From assembly GCA_963627995.1 (NCBI GenBank), contig CAVGCV010000035.1:1-13265 (forward strand): DNA of 13,265 nt, in the 5' to 3' direction. The stretch comes from UBA3839 sp963627995 (lineage in GTDB: Bacteria; Bacteroidota; Bacteroidia; Bacteroidales; Bacteroidaceae). A program made the position numbers and the translations under genes. Below the pieces are notes generated by a model, which saw only the letters and a list, made by a program, of their open reading frames with translations, was not told the origin of the DNA and did no database searches. Each line of letters starts with the position of its first letter. Position 1 is the first letter of the stretch. Of this stretch, positions 1 through 7,088 are shown one piece after another.

Positions 1-446
1 TCCACTGCACAGCCACGCCGGAAGGCCGTGAGGTAAGCTCCCAGGAGATACGCCGCTGGCACACCGACCCGGTAAGCAAGGGTGGGCGTGGCTGGAAGCA
101 GGTGGGATACACCGACCTGATACACCTGGACGGCACGGTGGAGCGCCTTGTGGGCAACAACGAGGACGCGGAGGTGGATCCGTGGGAAGTGACCAACGGA
201 GCGAAAGGCTACAACAGCGTGAGCCGCCACATCGTGTATGCCGGAGGCTTGGCCAATGACGGCAAGACCGCCAAGGACACGCGCACGGCAGCACAGCTGA
301 AAGCCATGGCCGACTATGTGAGAGACTTCCACATGCGGTTTCCGCAAATCAAGACAGTGGGACACCGCGATCTCCCCGGCGCGGGCAAGGCTTGCCCGAG
401 CTTCGACGTGGCAGCGTGGCTGAAAGAGACGGGAATATACCAGTAA
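1..446 (+). CDS. N-acetylmuramoyl-L-alanine amidase endolysin, 5' partial
   Basis: This is the C-terminal part of a zinc-dependent amidase of the Amidase_2 / T7 lysozyme family, which cuts the bond between muramic acid and the L-alanine of the peptidoglycan stem. The frame is open to the window edge and read from base 3, so the start lies upstream. It begins within HCTATPEG, the first zinc-ligand motif (compare HCSAT in T7 lysozyme). The later GHRDL (His codon at 363) and ACPSFD supply the second His and the Cys ligand. About 147 residues are visible, so only a short N-terminal strand is missing. The internal GTG at 102 is not the start, because it would remove the first zinc ligand. No signal peptide can be judged. 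It is followed closely by a membrane protein and a lipoprotein, which points to an endolysin with its lysis partners. The family call is firm; the phage lysis role is inferred from context. Confidence 0.92.
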   Translation, partial: HCTATPEGREVSSQEIRRWHTDPVSKGGRGWKQVGYTDLIHLDGTVERLVGNNEDAEVDPWEVTNGAKGYNSVSRHIVYAGGLANDGKTAKDTRTAAQLKAMADYVRDFHMRFPQIKTVGHRDLPGAGKACPSFDVAAWLKETGIYQ

Positions 447-462
447 CAAAGAGATGCACGGC

Positions 463-972
463 ATGAACATCAGCGAAATCCTGAACCTTCTCCTCGGCGG
501 CGGTCTGGTGGCAACGGTAGCGGCTATATGCACGCTGCGGGCTACCGTGAGGAAAGCGAAAGCGGAGTCGATGAAAGCGGAAGCCGACGCCGAGACGGTG
601 CGTATGGACAACGCCGCGCATGCCACCCGCATCCTGGTTGAGAACATCGTAAAACCGTTGAAGGAAGAGCTCAATGAGACAAGAAGATACCTTGAAGCCT
701 CGAAGCGCGAGATGGCGCGTCTCAGGAAGGCCATCGACACTGCGAACAGCTGCAGGCACCGCGATGGCTGTCCTGTTCTTGTCGGGCTGCGTGACCAGCC
801 GAAGGTTGACTGCGTCCACGGAGGAAAGCGTGATTCGGGAATCTGCGGACAGCCTGCGGCGCGAGGTTCGCCTGATGTGGTCGGAGTCCGTTCCTCGGGA
901 GGAGGCCCGTCTGGATATTCCCCTGTCGGCTCTGGCAGACCTGCCCGATGCGGCGGAGTACCGCGCGAGTAA
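463..972 (+). CDS. Small membrane protein with long helix; holin or i-spanin candidate
   Basis: The product is 169 residues from ATG 463; ATG 454 (three codons earlier) is an alternative. Residues 6-25 (ILNLLLGGGLVATVAAICTL) form one membrane segment, followed by a charged, helix-forming stretch at about 26-95 rich in Lys, Glu, Ala and Arg. Two cysteines (97 and 103) lie in CRHRDGCPVL, which resembles the C-terminal end of similar small proteins in Bacteroidales prophages (from memory). The last ~55 residues are Gly/Ser/Arg/Pro-rich with no clear structure, and coincide with the overlapping lipoprotein frame. One membrane anchor plus a helical ectodomain, beside an amidase and overlapped by a lipoprotein gene, fits either a holin or an inner-membrane spanin. 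The sequence alone does not decide between them. The gene starts 16 bp after the amidase stop. Confidence 0.75.
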   Translation: MNISEILNLLLGGGLVATVAAICTLRATVRKAKAESMKAEADAETVRMDNAAHATRILVENIVKPLKEELNETRRYLEASKREMARLRKAIDTANSCRHRDGCPVLVGLRDQPKVDCVHGGKRDSGICGQPAARGSPDVVGVRSSGGGPSGYSPVGSGRPARCGGVPRE

Positions 973-1261
973 CGGCCGTGCCGTCGCGACCGTGCAGAAC
1001 AAGGGCGGCACCATCGTGGTGTACGCCACGTGCGACAGTCTGCAGCGCCGTTGCGAATACTACGAGCGCGCGCTGTCAAGCTACCGTAGCGCGCTGGAAC
1101 AGCAGAAGAATGAAGCCAAGACGGAAAAGGAACGCAGTCCGAATCCGTGGAAGACGCTTCTTACCGCCTTTATCGCCGGGTTGGCGGCCGGCACATTATC
1201 AACCCTTTTAGCAAGAAGAACATGGCAGAAAAGAAATTCATGTACGGCATCGGTGCCGTGA
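674..1261 (+). CDS. Lipoprotein with C-terminal membrane segment; unimolecular spanin candidate
   Basis: The product is 195 residues from ATG 674. Basic residues (RPSTLR) precede a hydrophobic stretch ending in the lipobox LSGC (Cys39, codon at 788), as in a signal peptidase II substrate. ATG 764 is possible but would leave only eight residues before the Cys and no basic n-region, so 674 is preferred. The residue after Cys is Val, not the Asp that retains lipoproteins in the E. coli inner membrane, so outer-membrane placement is plausible. A mixed region follows, then a charged helix (about 120-155), then a second hydrophobic segment at 161-179 (TLLTAFIAGLAAGTLSTLL) before a basic tail. A lipid anchor at one end and a membrane helix at the other is the architecture of unimolecular spanins such as T1 gp11, which join inner and outer membranes at lysis. 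The first 299 bp overlap the preceding gene in the +1 frame, and the last 40 bp overlap the tail tube gene. The lipoprotein call is strong; the spanin role is inferred. Confidence 0.75.
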   Translation: MRQEDTLKPRSARWRVSGRPSTLRTAAGTAMAVLFLSGCVTSRRLTASTEESVIRESADSLRREVRLMWSESVPREEARLDIPLSALADLPDAAEYRASNGRAVATVQNKGGTIVVYATCDSLQRRCEYYERALSSYRSALEQQKNEAKTEKERSPNPWKTLLTAFIAGLAAGTLSTLLARRTWQKRNSCTASVP

Positions 1262-1710
1262 AGTTCGGCGACAAGACGCTGGGCTACATCGAAAAAGGCA
1301 GCTGGGACTGGGGCGGCTCGAAGCCCGAGACGGTTGACGTGGAGGCCGAGCAGGTTCCCGGCGCGCCGGTGCTGACGCTGGTGACGAAGAACGGCACGGT
1401 GTCTCCGACGTTCAACCTCATCCAGCTGGACTACGAGAACCTTCAGCTGGCGCTTGGCGGCAAGCTCTTGGGTTCTGCGGGTTCCTATACCGGCTGGGAG
1501 GCGCCGACGGAACTTGTGGAGCTGCGCGACAAGTGCGAGATAGTGCTGAAGAGCGGCCAGACCGTGAAGATACCGAGCGCGACGCTCTTGGCGAGCCTCG
1601 GCGGCAAGCTGACGCTGACGGAGGTTTCCAAGATAGAGTGCAAGCTGACGGTGAACGCGCCGTCGGACGGCAGCGCGCCTTGCTCGGTGGTGGATACGGC
1701 GGGTTCCTGA
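1222..1710 (+). CDS. Major tail tube protein
   Basis: The 162-residue product starts at MAEKKFMYGIGAV. The open frame extends upstream to 1147, but that extra stretch lies inside the lipoprotein gene and reads as unrelated sequence, so ATG 1222 is chosen. The compact protein alternates short hydrophobic strands with turns (for example KFGDKTLGYIEKGSWDWGG and GQTVKIPSATLLASLGGKL) and has no signal peptide or membrane helix, in keeping with the beta-sandwich fold of tail tube subunits. It resembles tail tube proteins seen in Bacteroidales prophages. Position supports the call: it stands just before the chaperone pair and the tape measure gene, the usual siphovirus order. Its start sits 40 bp inside the lipoprotein gene, so translation of the two may be coupled. 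No sheath gene is adjacent, which argues for a non-contractile tail. Confidence 0.75.
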   Translation: MAEKKFMYGIGAVKFGDKTLGYIEKGSWDWGGSKPETVDVEAEQVPGAPVLTLVTKNGTVSPTFNLIQLDYENLQLALGGKLLGSAGSYTGWEAPTELVELRDKCEIVLKSGQTVKIPSATLLASLGGKLTLTEVSKIECKLTVNAPSDGSAPCSVVDTAGS

Positions 1711-1722
1711 CGTGTTCGGCTT

Positions 1723-2202
1723 ATGGATCGTGCGATTGAGAAAGAAGCGGCGGAGGCTCTCCTCGACAGGGGTGTCTCCGTTCCGTTCAAGGACCTGCGT
1801 CTTCCGTTTGTGAGGAAGCCCCTGCGGCTTCGCCTCACCATGCGTCGTCCCACGCTGGCGGGCCAGATAGCGATTGGCCGCCAGTACCTGGCGATGGACA
1901 CGACGGCGGCGGAGGCGTCTCGTCTTTCCTCGTTGGAGCAGATGCGCTTCATGGCCAGGCACGGCAGGCGCCTGTCGCTCATCATCGCCTACACGGTGTG
2001 CAGGGGCTACTTGTCCCGCCACCTGCTTGTTGGGCTGACTGCGTGGCTGGTGCGCCACTTCGTGGAGTACCGTTACCAGACGGCGGCCGTGGGCCATTTC
2101 GAGCGGCTGATGGGCACGGCCCCTTTCATGAGCATTATCAGCTTGGCGGAACGGACGAATCCGATGACGCCGAGACTGAGCCAAAAGGAGGAGGGGAGTT
2201 AA
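1723..2202 (+). CDS. Tail assembly chaperone, short (gpG-like) form
   Basis: The product is 159 residues, starting 12 bp after the tube gene. It is rich in Arg, Leu and Ala, mostly helical in appearance, with no signal peptide and no catalytic motif seen. The call rests on position (between tube and tape measure) and on a second open frame downstream in the -1 frame that lacks a good start of its own, the classical layout of lambda gpG/gpGT and many other siphoviruses. Such proteins bind the tape measure and recruit tube subunits, and are not part of the mature virion. The frame ends at TAA 2200-2202, just after the A- and G-rich stretch where the ribosome is proposed to slip. The hydrophobic stretch around SLIIAYTVCRGYLSRHLLVG could be mistaken for a membrane helix but is broken by Arg and His. 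Confidence 0.7.
   Translation: MDRAIEKEAAEALLDRGVSVPFKDLRLPFVRKPLRLRLTMRRPTLAGQIAIGRQYLAMDTTAAEASRLSSLEQMRFMARHGRRLSLIIAYTVCRGYLSRHLLVGLTAWLVRHFVEYRYQTAAVGHFERLMGTAPFMSIISLAERTNPMTPRLSQKEEGS
2181..2196 (+). promoter_or_regulatory. Candidate -1 ribosomal frameshift site
   Basis: In the zero frame the codons are CAA AAG GAG GAG GGG AGT TAA. At C-CAA-AAG (2181-2187) the Lys tRNA can re-pair perfectly on AAA after a -1 slip, while CAA to CCA keeps two of three pairs. A second possibility is GGG (2194-2196), which re-pairs on GGG one base back. Neither is a perfect X-XXY-YYZ heptamer. The overlapping AAGGAGGAGGGG is Shine-Dalgarno-like and could pause the ribosome. The zero-frame stop is only 4 to 13 bases on, so slippage must occur here. 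Confidence 0.5.
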
Positions 2203-2435
2203 GAACCGAGTACGAAGGTTCCCATAGCCCTTTCGGCTTCGTGTGGCAGGTGGCCAGCGCGACTGGTTGGAGCGTGGACTACATCCTCCACGGGGTGAAC
2301 TACCAGACGCTGATCATGATGCTGTGCGACGCTCCGCGCTACGTCAGGAGGAAAGCCGGCAAGCCCGGCAGCGGCAGGACGGCCGAGGCGGAGGCCGGTG
2401 AGATAGCGGGTTTTTTCCAAAGCAAACTGAACTGA
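2187..2435 (+). CDS. Frameshift-encoded C-terminal domain of long chaperone (gpGT-like)
   Basis: This is an 82-residue segment in the -1 frame relative to the short chaperone. The open frame extends upstream to about 1998, but there it only shadows the first gene. Real protein character begins near 2190 and includes SPFGFVWQVASATGWSVDY and LHGVNYQTLIMMLCDAPRY, which resembles a conserved segment in Bacteroidales phage proteins just before the tape measure. No ATG occurs in this frame between the upstream stop and the conserved segment; the first internal ones, in LIMML near 2310, would delete most of it. It is therefore best read as an extension of the 1723 gene by -1 frameshifting, giving a fusion of about 237 residues. 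Initiation at a GTG near 2240 (for example in FVWQV) is a weaker alternative. The stop lies 4 bp before the tape measure start. Confidence 0.68.
   Translation, partial: GGGELRTEYEGSHSPFGFVWQVASATGWSVDYILHGVNYQTLIMMLCDAPRYVRRKAGKPGSGRTAEAEAGEIAGFFQSKLN
2203..2221 (+). promoter_or_regulatory. Small hairpin downstream of frameshift site
   Basis: GAACC (2203-2207) and GGTTC (2217-2221) are exact reverse complements with a 9-base loop. The spacing is 6 bases from the GGG slip option and 15 from the AAG option. A 5-bp stem is weak and may be chance; it is listed because its position fits a stimulatory element for the chaperone frameshift. Confidence 0.25.
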
Positions 2436-2439
2436 AAGC

Positions 2440-5400
2440 ATGAGCAAGCCAGTGGAGATAGAGTTCCTGATGCGGGACGGGCTGAGCGCCGGCATCGACA
2501 ACGCCAGCGCGCGTGTCGACGCCCTCTTGTCCAATGCCAGGCGTGCGGCCGACTTGGTGAGCTCGAAGATTGCCGAGCAGCACAAGGTCATCGACGGCGT
2601 GTCCGCCGACCTGGGCCGCATGGAGCGGCAGCTTGCCGGCATGAAGCCCGGCACTGCGCAGAAGGAGCTGGCCGCCGACGTCGTGGCTTGCCGCAAGGTG
2701 CTGGACGAGGAGCGGAGCGCCCTTGCCTACCTGGAAAAGCAGCACCTGCAGGCGGAAAAGTCCGTTCGGGAGTTGGAAAAGGCGCACGCCGGGCTGTCCT
2801 CTTCCTGCGCGTCGTCGGCCTCGTCGCAGAAGACCCTTGCCGAGCGTATCGCCGAGAGCAGGGACTTGGTGAAATACACCACAGCCAACATCAAGGAACT
2901 GGAGAAGGCCTACGCGTCCGCCGCCCCCGGCAACGCCAAGTATGCGGCCTTTTCGGAACTCGCCGCCGCCCGTCGTGCGCTGGAAGAGGAGAAGGCGACA
3001 CTCGCCGGCCTCACGCACGAGCAGGAGGAGAACCGTGAGAGCAACAAGCGCCTCGCCGTGCAGCTGCGCGAGCTGCAGGACGCAATGGCCAAGATGCGTT
3101 TGGAGGGCAAGCAGAATACGGACGAGTACCGCGAGATGGCGGAAAAAGCGGCGGAACTTTCCGACACCATCTCCGACCTGCGCCGGCAGACAAAGATACT
3201 CTCCGATGATGACGCCAACTTGGAGGGCTTCATGTCCGGTGTCAGCGGTCTGTCCGGAATGTTCACCGCCGCCACCGGCGCCGTGTCGCTGTTTGCCGGC
3301 GAGAACGAGAACCTGGCCAAGATACAGGCGCGGGTGCAGTCGGTCATGGCCATCACGATGGGCCTGCAGCAGGCGTTCAACGCCCTGAACAAGGACTCCG
3401 CCTTCCGTCTGGTGACCGTGGCGAAGATGAAGAACCTGCTGACGGCAGCGAACACGCGGCTGTCGGCGGCCCTGGGCATCTCCACGGCGGCGGCCTCCGC
3501 GCTCATGGCGACGCTGACGCTGGGCCTGTCGGCGGCCATCACCGGCCTGATAGTCCTGTTCGACAAGTACAGCGGCGCGCAGGAGGAGGCGCGCCGGAAG
3601 GCGCAGGAGCTCGTGGAGGCGGAGAGCGCGGGCAGGGCGCAGATGATAAAGACGCGCTTCGAGATAGCCAACACCCTCCGCGAGCTGAAGGAGTTCACCG
3701 GCAGCAAGGAGGAGGAAAAGAAGAAGACCGATGAACTGAACCGCAAGTACGGCGAGGCGTTCGGCTACTACGATGCCGTTGCCGAGTGGTATGACGTGCT
3801 GACCCGGAAGGCGGAGGACTATGTCCGGGTGCTTTTCCTTCAGGCCAAGGCGCAGGCGCTGGTCAACAAGGCGGTGGAAGCCGACGAGGAAGTGAACAAG
3901 CTCAAGGCGACCGACGCCGACGATGTGGATGGCGCGCTGGGGCGGTTTGCCAGGGTGCTCATGTGGGCGAACCAGTCCGCGACCCTCGACGAGAAGCGAC
4001 ATGGAGTCGACAGGTACAACCGGCGTCTCAAGGAGCAGCTCGTCGCCGATGCCGAGAAGCTCCGCGACGACCTGCTCAAGCAGGCGGAGGCTCTGTCCAA
4101 GGAAATGGGCGAGACAGGCAAGGCCAGCGGCATCGGCGGTCATTCCAAGCCCGATGGCGGCAAAGGAAACAGCGGCAATGACCGGCAGAAAGAGCTGGCG
4201 CGCGAGAAAGCCGCCGAGGAGCAACGCGCCGAGGAACTTGCGCAGCTCCGCCAGGAGATAGAGCGGGAAAGCGTGGACCAGCTGGCGGATGGCAGCGAGA
4301 AGCGCATGCGGCAGATAAAGTTCAACTACCAGAAAGAGGAAGACGAGATAAAGGTCCTGGAGGCCAAGTGGCGCGCTGCGCAGGGCGGAACTCTCACGGA
4401 GGAGCAGGGCGACGCCCTTTCGGAGCGGCTTCGGCTGGCCCGTGAAGGATTGCGCAAGGGTCTGGAGGAGGTAGAAGAGGAGGCGGCGTCGGCGTACCGT
4501 GACCTGCTCGCCAAGTACCAGGACTACGAGGCTCAGCGCCAGCGCATCCGCGAGAAATTCGCAGCGGACAGGGCCGGCATAGAGAACACGGCCGAGGTGA
4601 ACGGGCATCCCATAGACAAGGGAACGAAAGAGCGTGCCCTTGCGGAACTGGCGAAGCAGGAGGCGGCTGCACTGAAAAATGTGGACGATGCGCAGCTGTC
4701 GGAGCTGGGCAAGGAGCACGGTGCGTTGGCGGACATGTTTGCGGAGACCTCGACGCGGAGCGTGGCCGAGATACAGAAGATAATAGACCGGATAAAGCTG
4801 CTGATGGACTACCTTCGTGCCGCCAAGGACGGGGACGGCACGGCGGAGGTGAAGGACGGGGATGGCAACACGGTGAGGACGATCGGGCTGTCCGATGTGG
4901 CTGCTCTTGGTTTTTCGCCGGAGGAGCTGAAAGTGCTTGGGAGCAGCCCCGAGAAGCTGAAAGCCCTGACGGAGCAGTATGAGAAGCTGAAGAAGGAGGT
5001 GCTGGGCAAGAACCCGTTCAAGGCGTTGGCCGACGCCGTGGGCGAGTTCTTCAAGAAAGGCGAGGCCGGCGACGGGAAGACGCTGGAGGGCAAGCTGAAG
5101 AACCTTGGCGAGAGCGCCGCCGCGGCGGCGGACATGGTGGGCGACTTGGCCGGGAAACTGGGCGAGATGTTCGAGGCTGCCGGCAGCGGCGGCCTGTCCG
5201 AGGCGATGGCCGGTGTGGGTGCCGTGATGTCGTCTGTCAGCAACATCGGCAAGAGGTTTGCGCAGGGCGGTGTGGCCGGCGGTATCGCCGCAGCCGCAGG
5301 CGAGGCGATAGGCTGGGTGACGAAAGCCCTTTCGGCCAGCGCCCGGCACAAGGCCGCGCTGGAGGAGGTCATGCAGGAGGTTACGTCGCAGCAGCGCGAG

Positions 5401-6519
5401 TACAACCTGCTTCTGATGGCTCAGAACCTGGAGTACGAGCGGGCGCAGACGATATTCGGCACGGACACCTACGGCAGGGCGGCAAACGCCGTGAGGGCGA
5501 TGAGGGACGCCTATGCGGACCTGAAGTCCGAGCTGGAGGGGACGGCGGCGCAGCAGGCGAAGCTTGCCTACGTGGACACGGGCTCCGCGTTCTGGAACGC
5601 TGTGTACGACAAGAAGTACTCCGCCCTGAAGGCCGCCTATCCGGGCCTTGCCGACATTGAGATAAGGACCGGGCACACGAAGACCGGGCTGTTCGGCTGG
5701 GGCAAGGGCAAGGACGTCTATTCGTCGTTGCTCGACGTGTACCCCGAGTTGATAGACTCCGCCGGCAGCCTGAACCGCGCGCTGGCGGAGAGCGTCCTGA
5801 AGAGCCGTCAGTTCGCCGACAACGACAAGGAGGCCCTGCAGTACATCGTGGATTTGTACGGTCAGGCGGAGGAAGCCTGGCAGGAAGTGAGGGACTACTT
5901 CGAGGGCATCTTCGGCGAGCTGGGCCAGTCGCTTTCGGACGCGCTGTCGGATTCGTTCAAGAACGGCACGGACGCGGCGGAGGTTTTTGCGGACTCGGTG
6001 TCGGGCATGCTTGAGACGCTGGCCGAGCAGATGGCATACTCCGTGACGCTGGCCCCCTATGTGGAAAAGGCTCAGGAAGAGATGCTGTCCGTGATGAAGA
6101 ACGCGGGTCTGAGCGACGCGGACAAATTCGCGAGCTATGCCGGCATTCTGTCCGACTTGACGGACGGTGCGCTCGCCCAGCAGGATGCGGCCCGCTCGCT
6201 GCTGGAGTCGTACAGGCAGGCGGCGAAAGAGCGCGGGCTCGACCTGTGGTCGGACGACAGTGCCGTCCAGGGCGCGCGGGCGGGCGGCTTCACGGCCATG
6301 ACGCAGGATCAGGGCACGAAGCTGGAGGGTCTGTTCACGAGCGGTCTTCAGCACTGGAGCAGCATGGACGACCGCCTGGAGACCGTGGCTGACCGCATGA
6401 ACCTTGCCGAGAGCCACTTGGCGCGTATAGCCGAGAATACCGGCGCGAGCGCGGGCCACCTGGGCGAGATAAAGGATGAGATCAGGAGGATAGTGAGGGA
6501 CGGGCTGAGAGTGCGGTGA
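2440..6519 (+). CDS. Tape measure protein
   Basis: The product is 1359 residues and sets tail length while filling the tube lumen until ejection. Residues 1-255 are almost continuous charged helix and coiled coil (repeated Lys/Glu/Ala/Leu, for example RELEKAHAGL and ELEKAYASAA). Residues about 264-380 are hydrophobic, with helices at LSAALGISTAAASALMATL and SAAITGLIVLFDKY, as expected for segments proposed to insert in the host membrane. A second long charged coil follows (about 560-900). A Gly/Ala-rich hydrophobic patch lies near 912-960 (MAGVGAVMSSVSNIG, GGVAGGIAAAAGEAIGW), and then a helical C-terminal region. No peptidase or lysozyme motif was found. At about 1.5 Angstrom per residue, the general rule for these proteins, the tail would be about 200 nm. 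The start is 4 bp after the long chaperone stop. An 80-bp gap follows the gene, the longest in the window. Confidence 0.93.
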   Translation: MSKPVEIEFLMRDGLSAGIDNASARVDALLSNARRAADLVSSKIAEQHKVIDGVSADLGRMERQLAGMKPGTAQKELAADVVACRKVLDEERSALAYLEKQHLQAEKSVRELEKAHAGLSSSCASSASSQKTLAERIAESRDLVKYTTANIKELEKAYASAAPGNAKYAAFSELAAARRALEEEKATLAGLTHEQEENRESNKRLAVQLRELQDAMAKMRLEGKQNTDEYREMAEKAAELSDTISDLRRQTKILSDDDANLEGFMSGVSGLSGMFTAATGAVSLFAGENENLAKIQARVQSVMAITMGLQQAFNALNKDSAFRLVTVAKMKNLLTAANTRLSAALGISTAAASALMATLTLGLSAAITGLIVLFDKYSGAQEEARRKAQELVEAESAGRAQMIKTRFEIANTLRELKEFTGSKEEEKKKTDELNRKYGEAFGYYDAVAEWYDVLTRKAEDYVRVLFLQAKAQALVNKAVEADEEVNKLKATDADDVDGALGRFARVLMWANQSATLDEKRHGVDRYNRRLKEQLVADAEKLRDDLLKQAEALSKEMGETGKASGIGGHSKPDGGKGNSGNDRQKELAREKAAEEQRAEELAQLRQEIERESVDQLADGSEKRMRQIKFNYQKEEDEIKVLEAKWRAAQGGTLTEEQGDALSERLRLAREGLRKGLEEVEEEAASAYRDLLAKYQDYEAQRQRIREKFAADRAGIENTAEVNGHPIDKGTKERALAELAKQEAAALKNVDDAQLSELGKEHGALADMFAETSTRSVAEIQKIIDRIKLLMDYLRAAKDGDGTAEVKDGDGNTVRTIGLSDVAALGFSPEELKVLGSSPEKLKALTEQYEKLKKEVLGKNPFKALADAVGEFFKKGEAGDGKTLEGKLKNLGESAAAAADMVGDLAGKLGEMFEAAGSGGLSEAMAGVGAVMSSVSNIGKRFAQGGVAGGIAAAAGEAIGWVTKALSASARHKAALEEVMQEVTSQQREYNLLLMAQNLEYERAQTIFGTDTYGRAANAVRAMRDAYADLKSELEGTAAQQAKLAYVDTGSAFWNAVYDKKYSALKAAYPGLADIEIRTGHTKTGLFGWGKGKDVYSSLLDVYPELIDSAGSLNRALAESVLKSRQFADNDKEALQYIVDLYGQAEEAWQEVRDYFEGIFGELGQSLSDALSDSFKNGTDAAEVFADSVSGMLETLAEQMAYSVTLAPYVEKAQEEMLSVMKNAGLSDADKFASYAGILSDLTDGALAQQDAARSLLESYRQAAKERGLDLWSDDSAVQGARAGGFTAMTQDQGTKLEGLFTSGLQHWSSMDDRLETVADRMNLAESHLARIAENTGASAGHLGEIKDEIRRIVRDGLRVR

Positions 6520-6537
6520 CGTGCGTGCTCCGGCGTC

Positions 6538-6557
6538 GCGGCGGTCTTGTCCGCCGT
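6538..6557 (+). other. Hairpin in the tape measure to distal-tail gap
   Basis: CGGCGG (6539-6544) and CCGCCG (6551-6556) are perfect reverse complements around the 6-base loop TCTTGT, with a possible extra G-U pair outside. It lies in the only sizeable intergenic gap (6520-6599). No T-run follows (the next bases are CCC then TTCC), so an intrinsic terminator is not supported. An mRNA-processing or stability role, or chance in GC-rich DNA, are both possible. Confidence 0.35.
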
Positions 6558-6599
6558 CCCTTCCTGCCGCATCGGTAATTCGACAAAACCAAACGACAC

Positions 6600-7064
6600 A
6601 TGGACAAGATACTTGGAGGGCTGGTGCTGGTGAACGGCACTGACATCTGGGAGGAGTACGGCGTGTTCCTCGCGGAGGAGCGTCGGGGCGGGATGGACAA
6701 CCTGTCGGCGATACTCACGCCGAGCAAGTCGAAGAGCGACACGTCGGTGAACATCCGCGAGGAGCATGGCGAGAAATACTCCGCCACGCTGACGCCCCGG
6801 AACGAGGCGCGTGACGTGACTCTGTGCTTCGCCCTGTACGACAGGACGCAGGCTGGGTGGCTGCGGAAATACCTCGCTTTCATCAATTTCCTGAAGCGTG
6901 GCGTCGGCGGCTGGCTTGACATCGAATTCGTGCAGCTCGGCCTGACGCTGCGCGTGAAATACTCGGACAGCCCGAAGTTCACTCCGCTGACCTACCTTTG
7001 GCGGGAGGGCGTGAACGCGGGCAGGTTCACGGTAAAGTTCCGCGAGCCCGTCCCCATCATATAA
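6600..7064 (+). CDS. Distal tail (Dit-like) protein
   Basis: The 154-residue product, from ATG 6600, follows an A-rich leader (ACAAAACCAAACGACAC) without a Shine-Dalgarno sequence, a Bacteroidota habit. It has no signal peptide or membrane helix. The sequence alternates predicted strands (KILGGLVLVNGTDIWEEYG, LRVKYSDSPKFTPL, AGRFTVKFREPVPII) with one amphipathic helix (QAGWLRKYLAFINFLKR), consistent with a beta-rich tail-tip protein. The main support is position: a small gene between the tape measure and a large hub protein is where siphoviruses encode the distal tail protein, which forms the ring joining tube and hub. A small tail-completion protein is the main alternative. The hub gene starts 24 bp after its stop. 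Confidence 0.65.
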   Translation: MDKILGGLVLVNGTDIWEEYGVFLAEERRGGMDNLSAILTPSKSKSDTSVNIREEHGEKYSATLTPRNEARDVTLCFALYDRTQAGWLRKYLAFINFLKRGVGGWLDIEFVQLGLTLRVKYSDSPKFTPLTYLWREGVNAGRFTVKFREPVPII

Positions 7065-7088
7065 ACGGCATTCCAACGGCTTTCGAAC

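Noticed and set aside
1147..1221. Longer N terminus for the tail tube protein
   Set aside because: These 25 codons lie within the lipoprotein's membrane-segment coding region and do not look like tube protein. MAEKKFMYGIGAV at 1222 is a natural start.
1998..2190. Separate upstream start for the second chaperone frame at 1998
   Set aside because: The stretch to about 2190 is an out-of-frame reading of the first chaperone. Protein character begins only near the proposed slip site.
6539..6560. Intrinsic terminator after the tape measure gene
   Set aside because: The stem is followed by CCCTTCC with no T-run, and tail genes continue on the same strand.
6560..6600. Bacteroides-type promoter (TAnnTTTG) before the distal-tail gene
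   Set aside because: GGTAATTCGA matches only partly, and no TTTG element was found at the right distance upstream.
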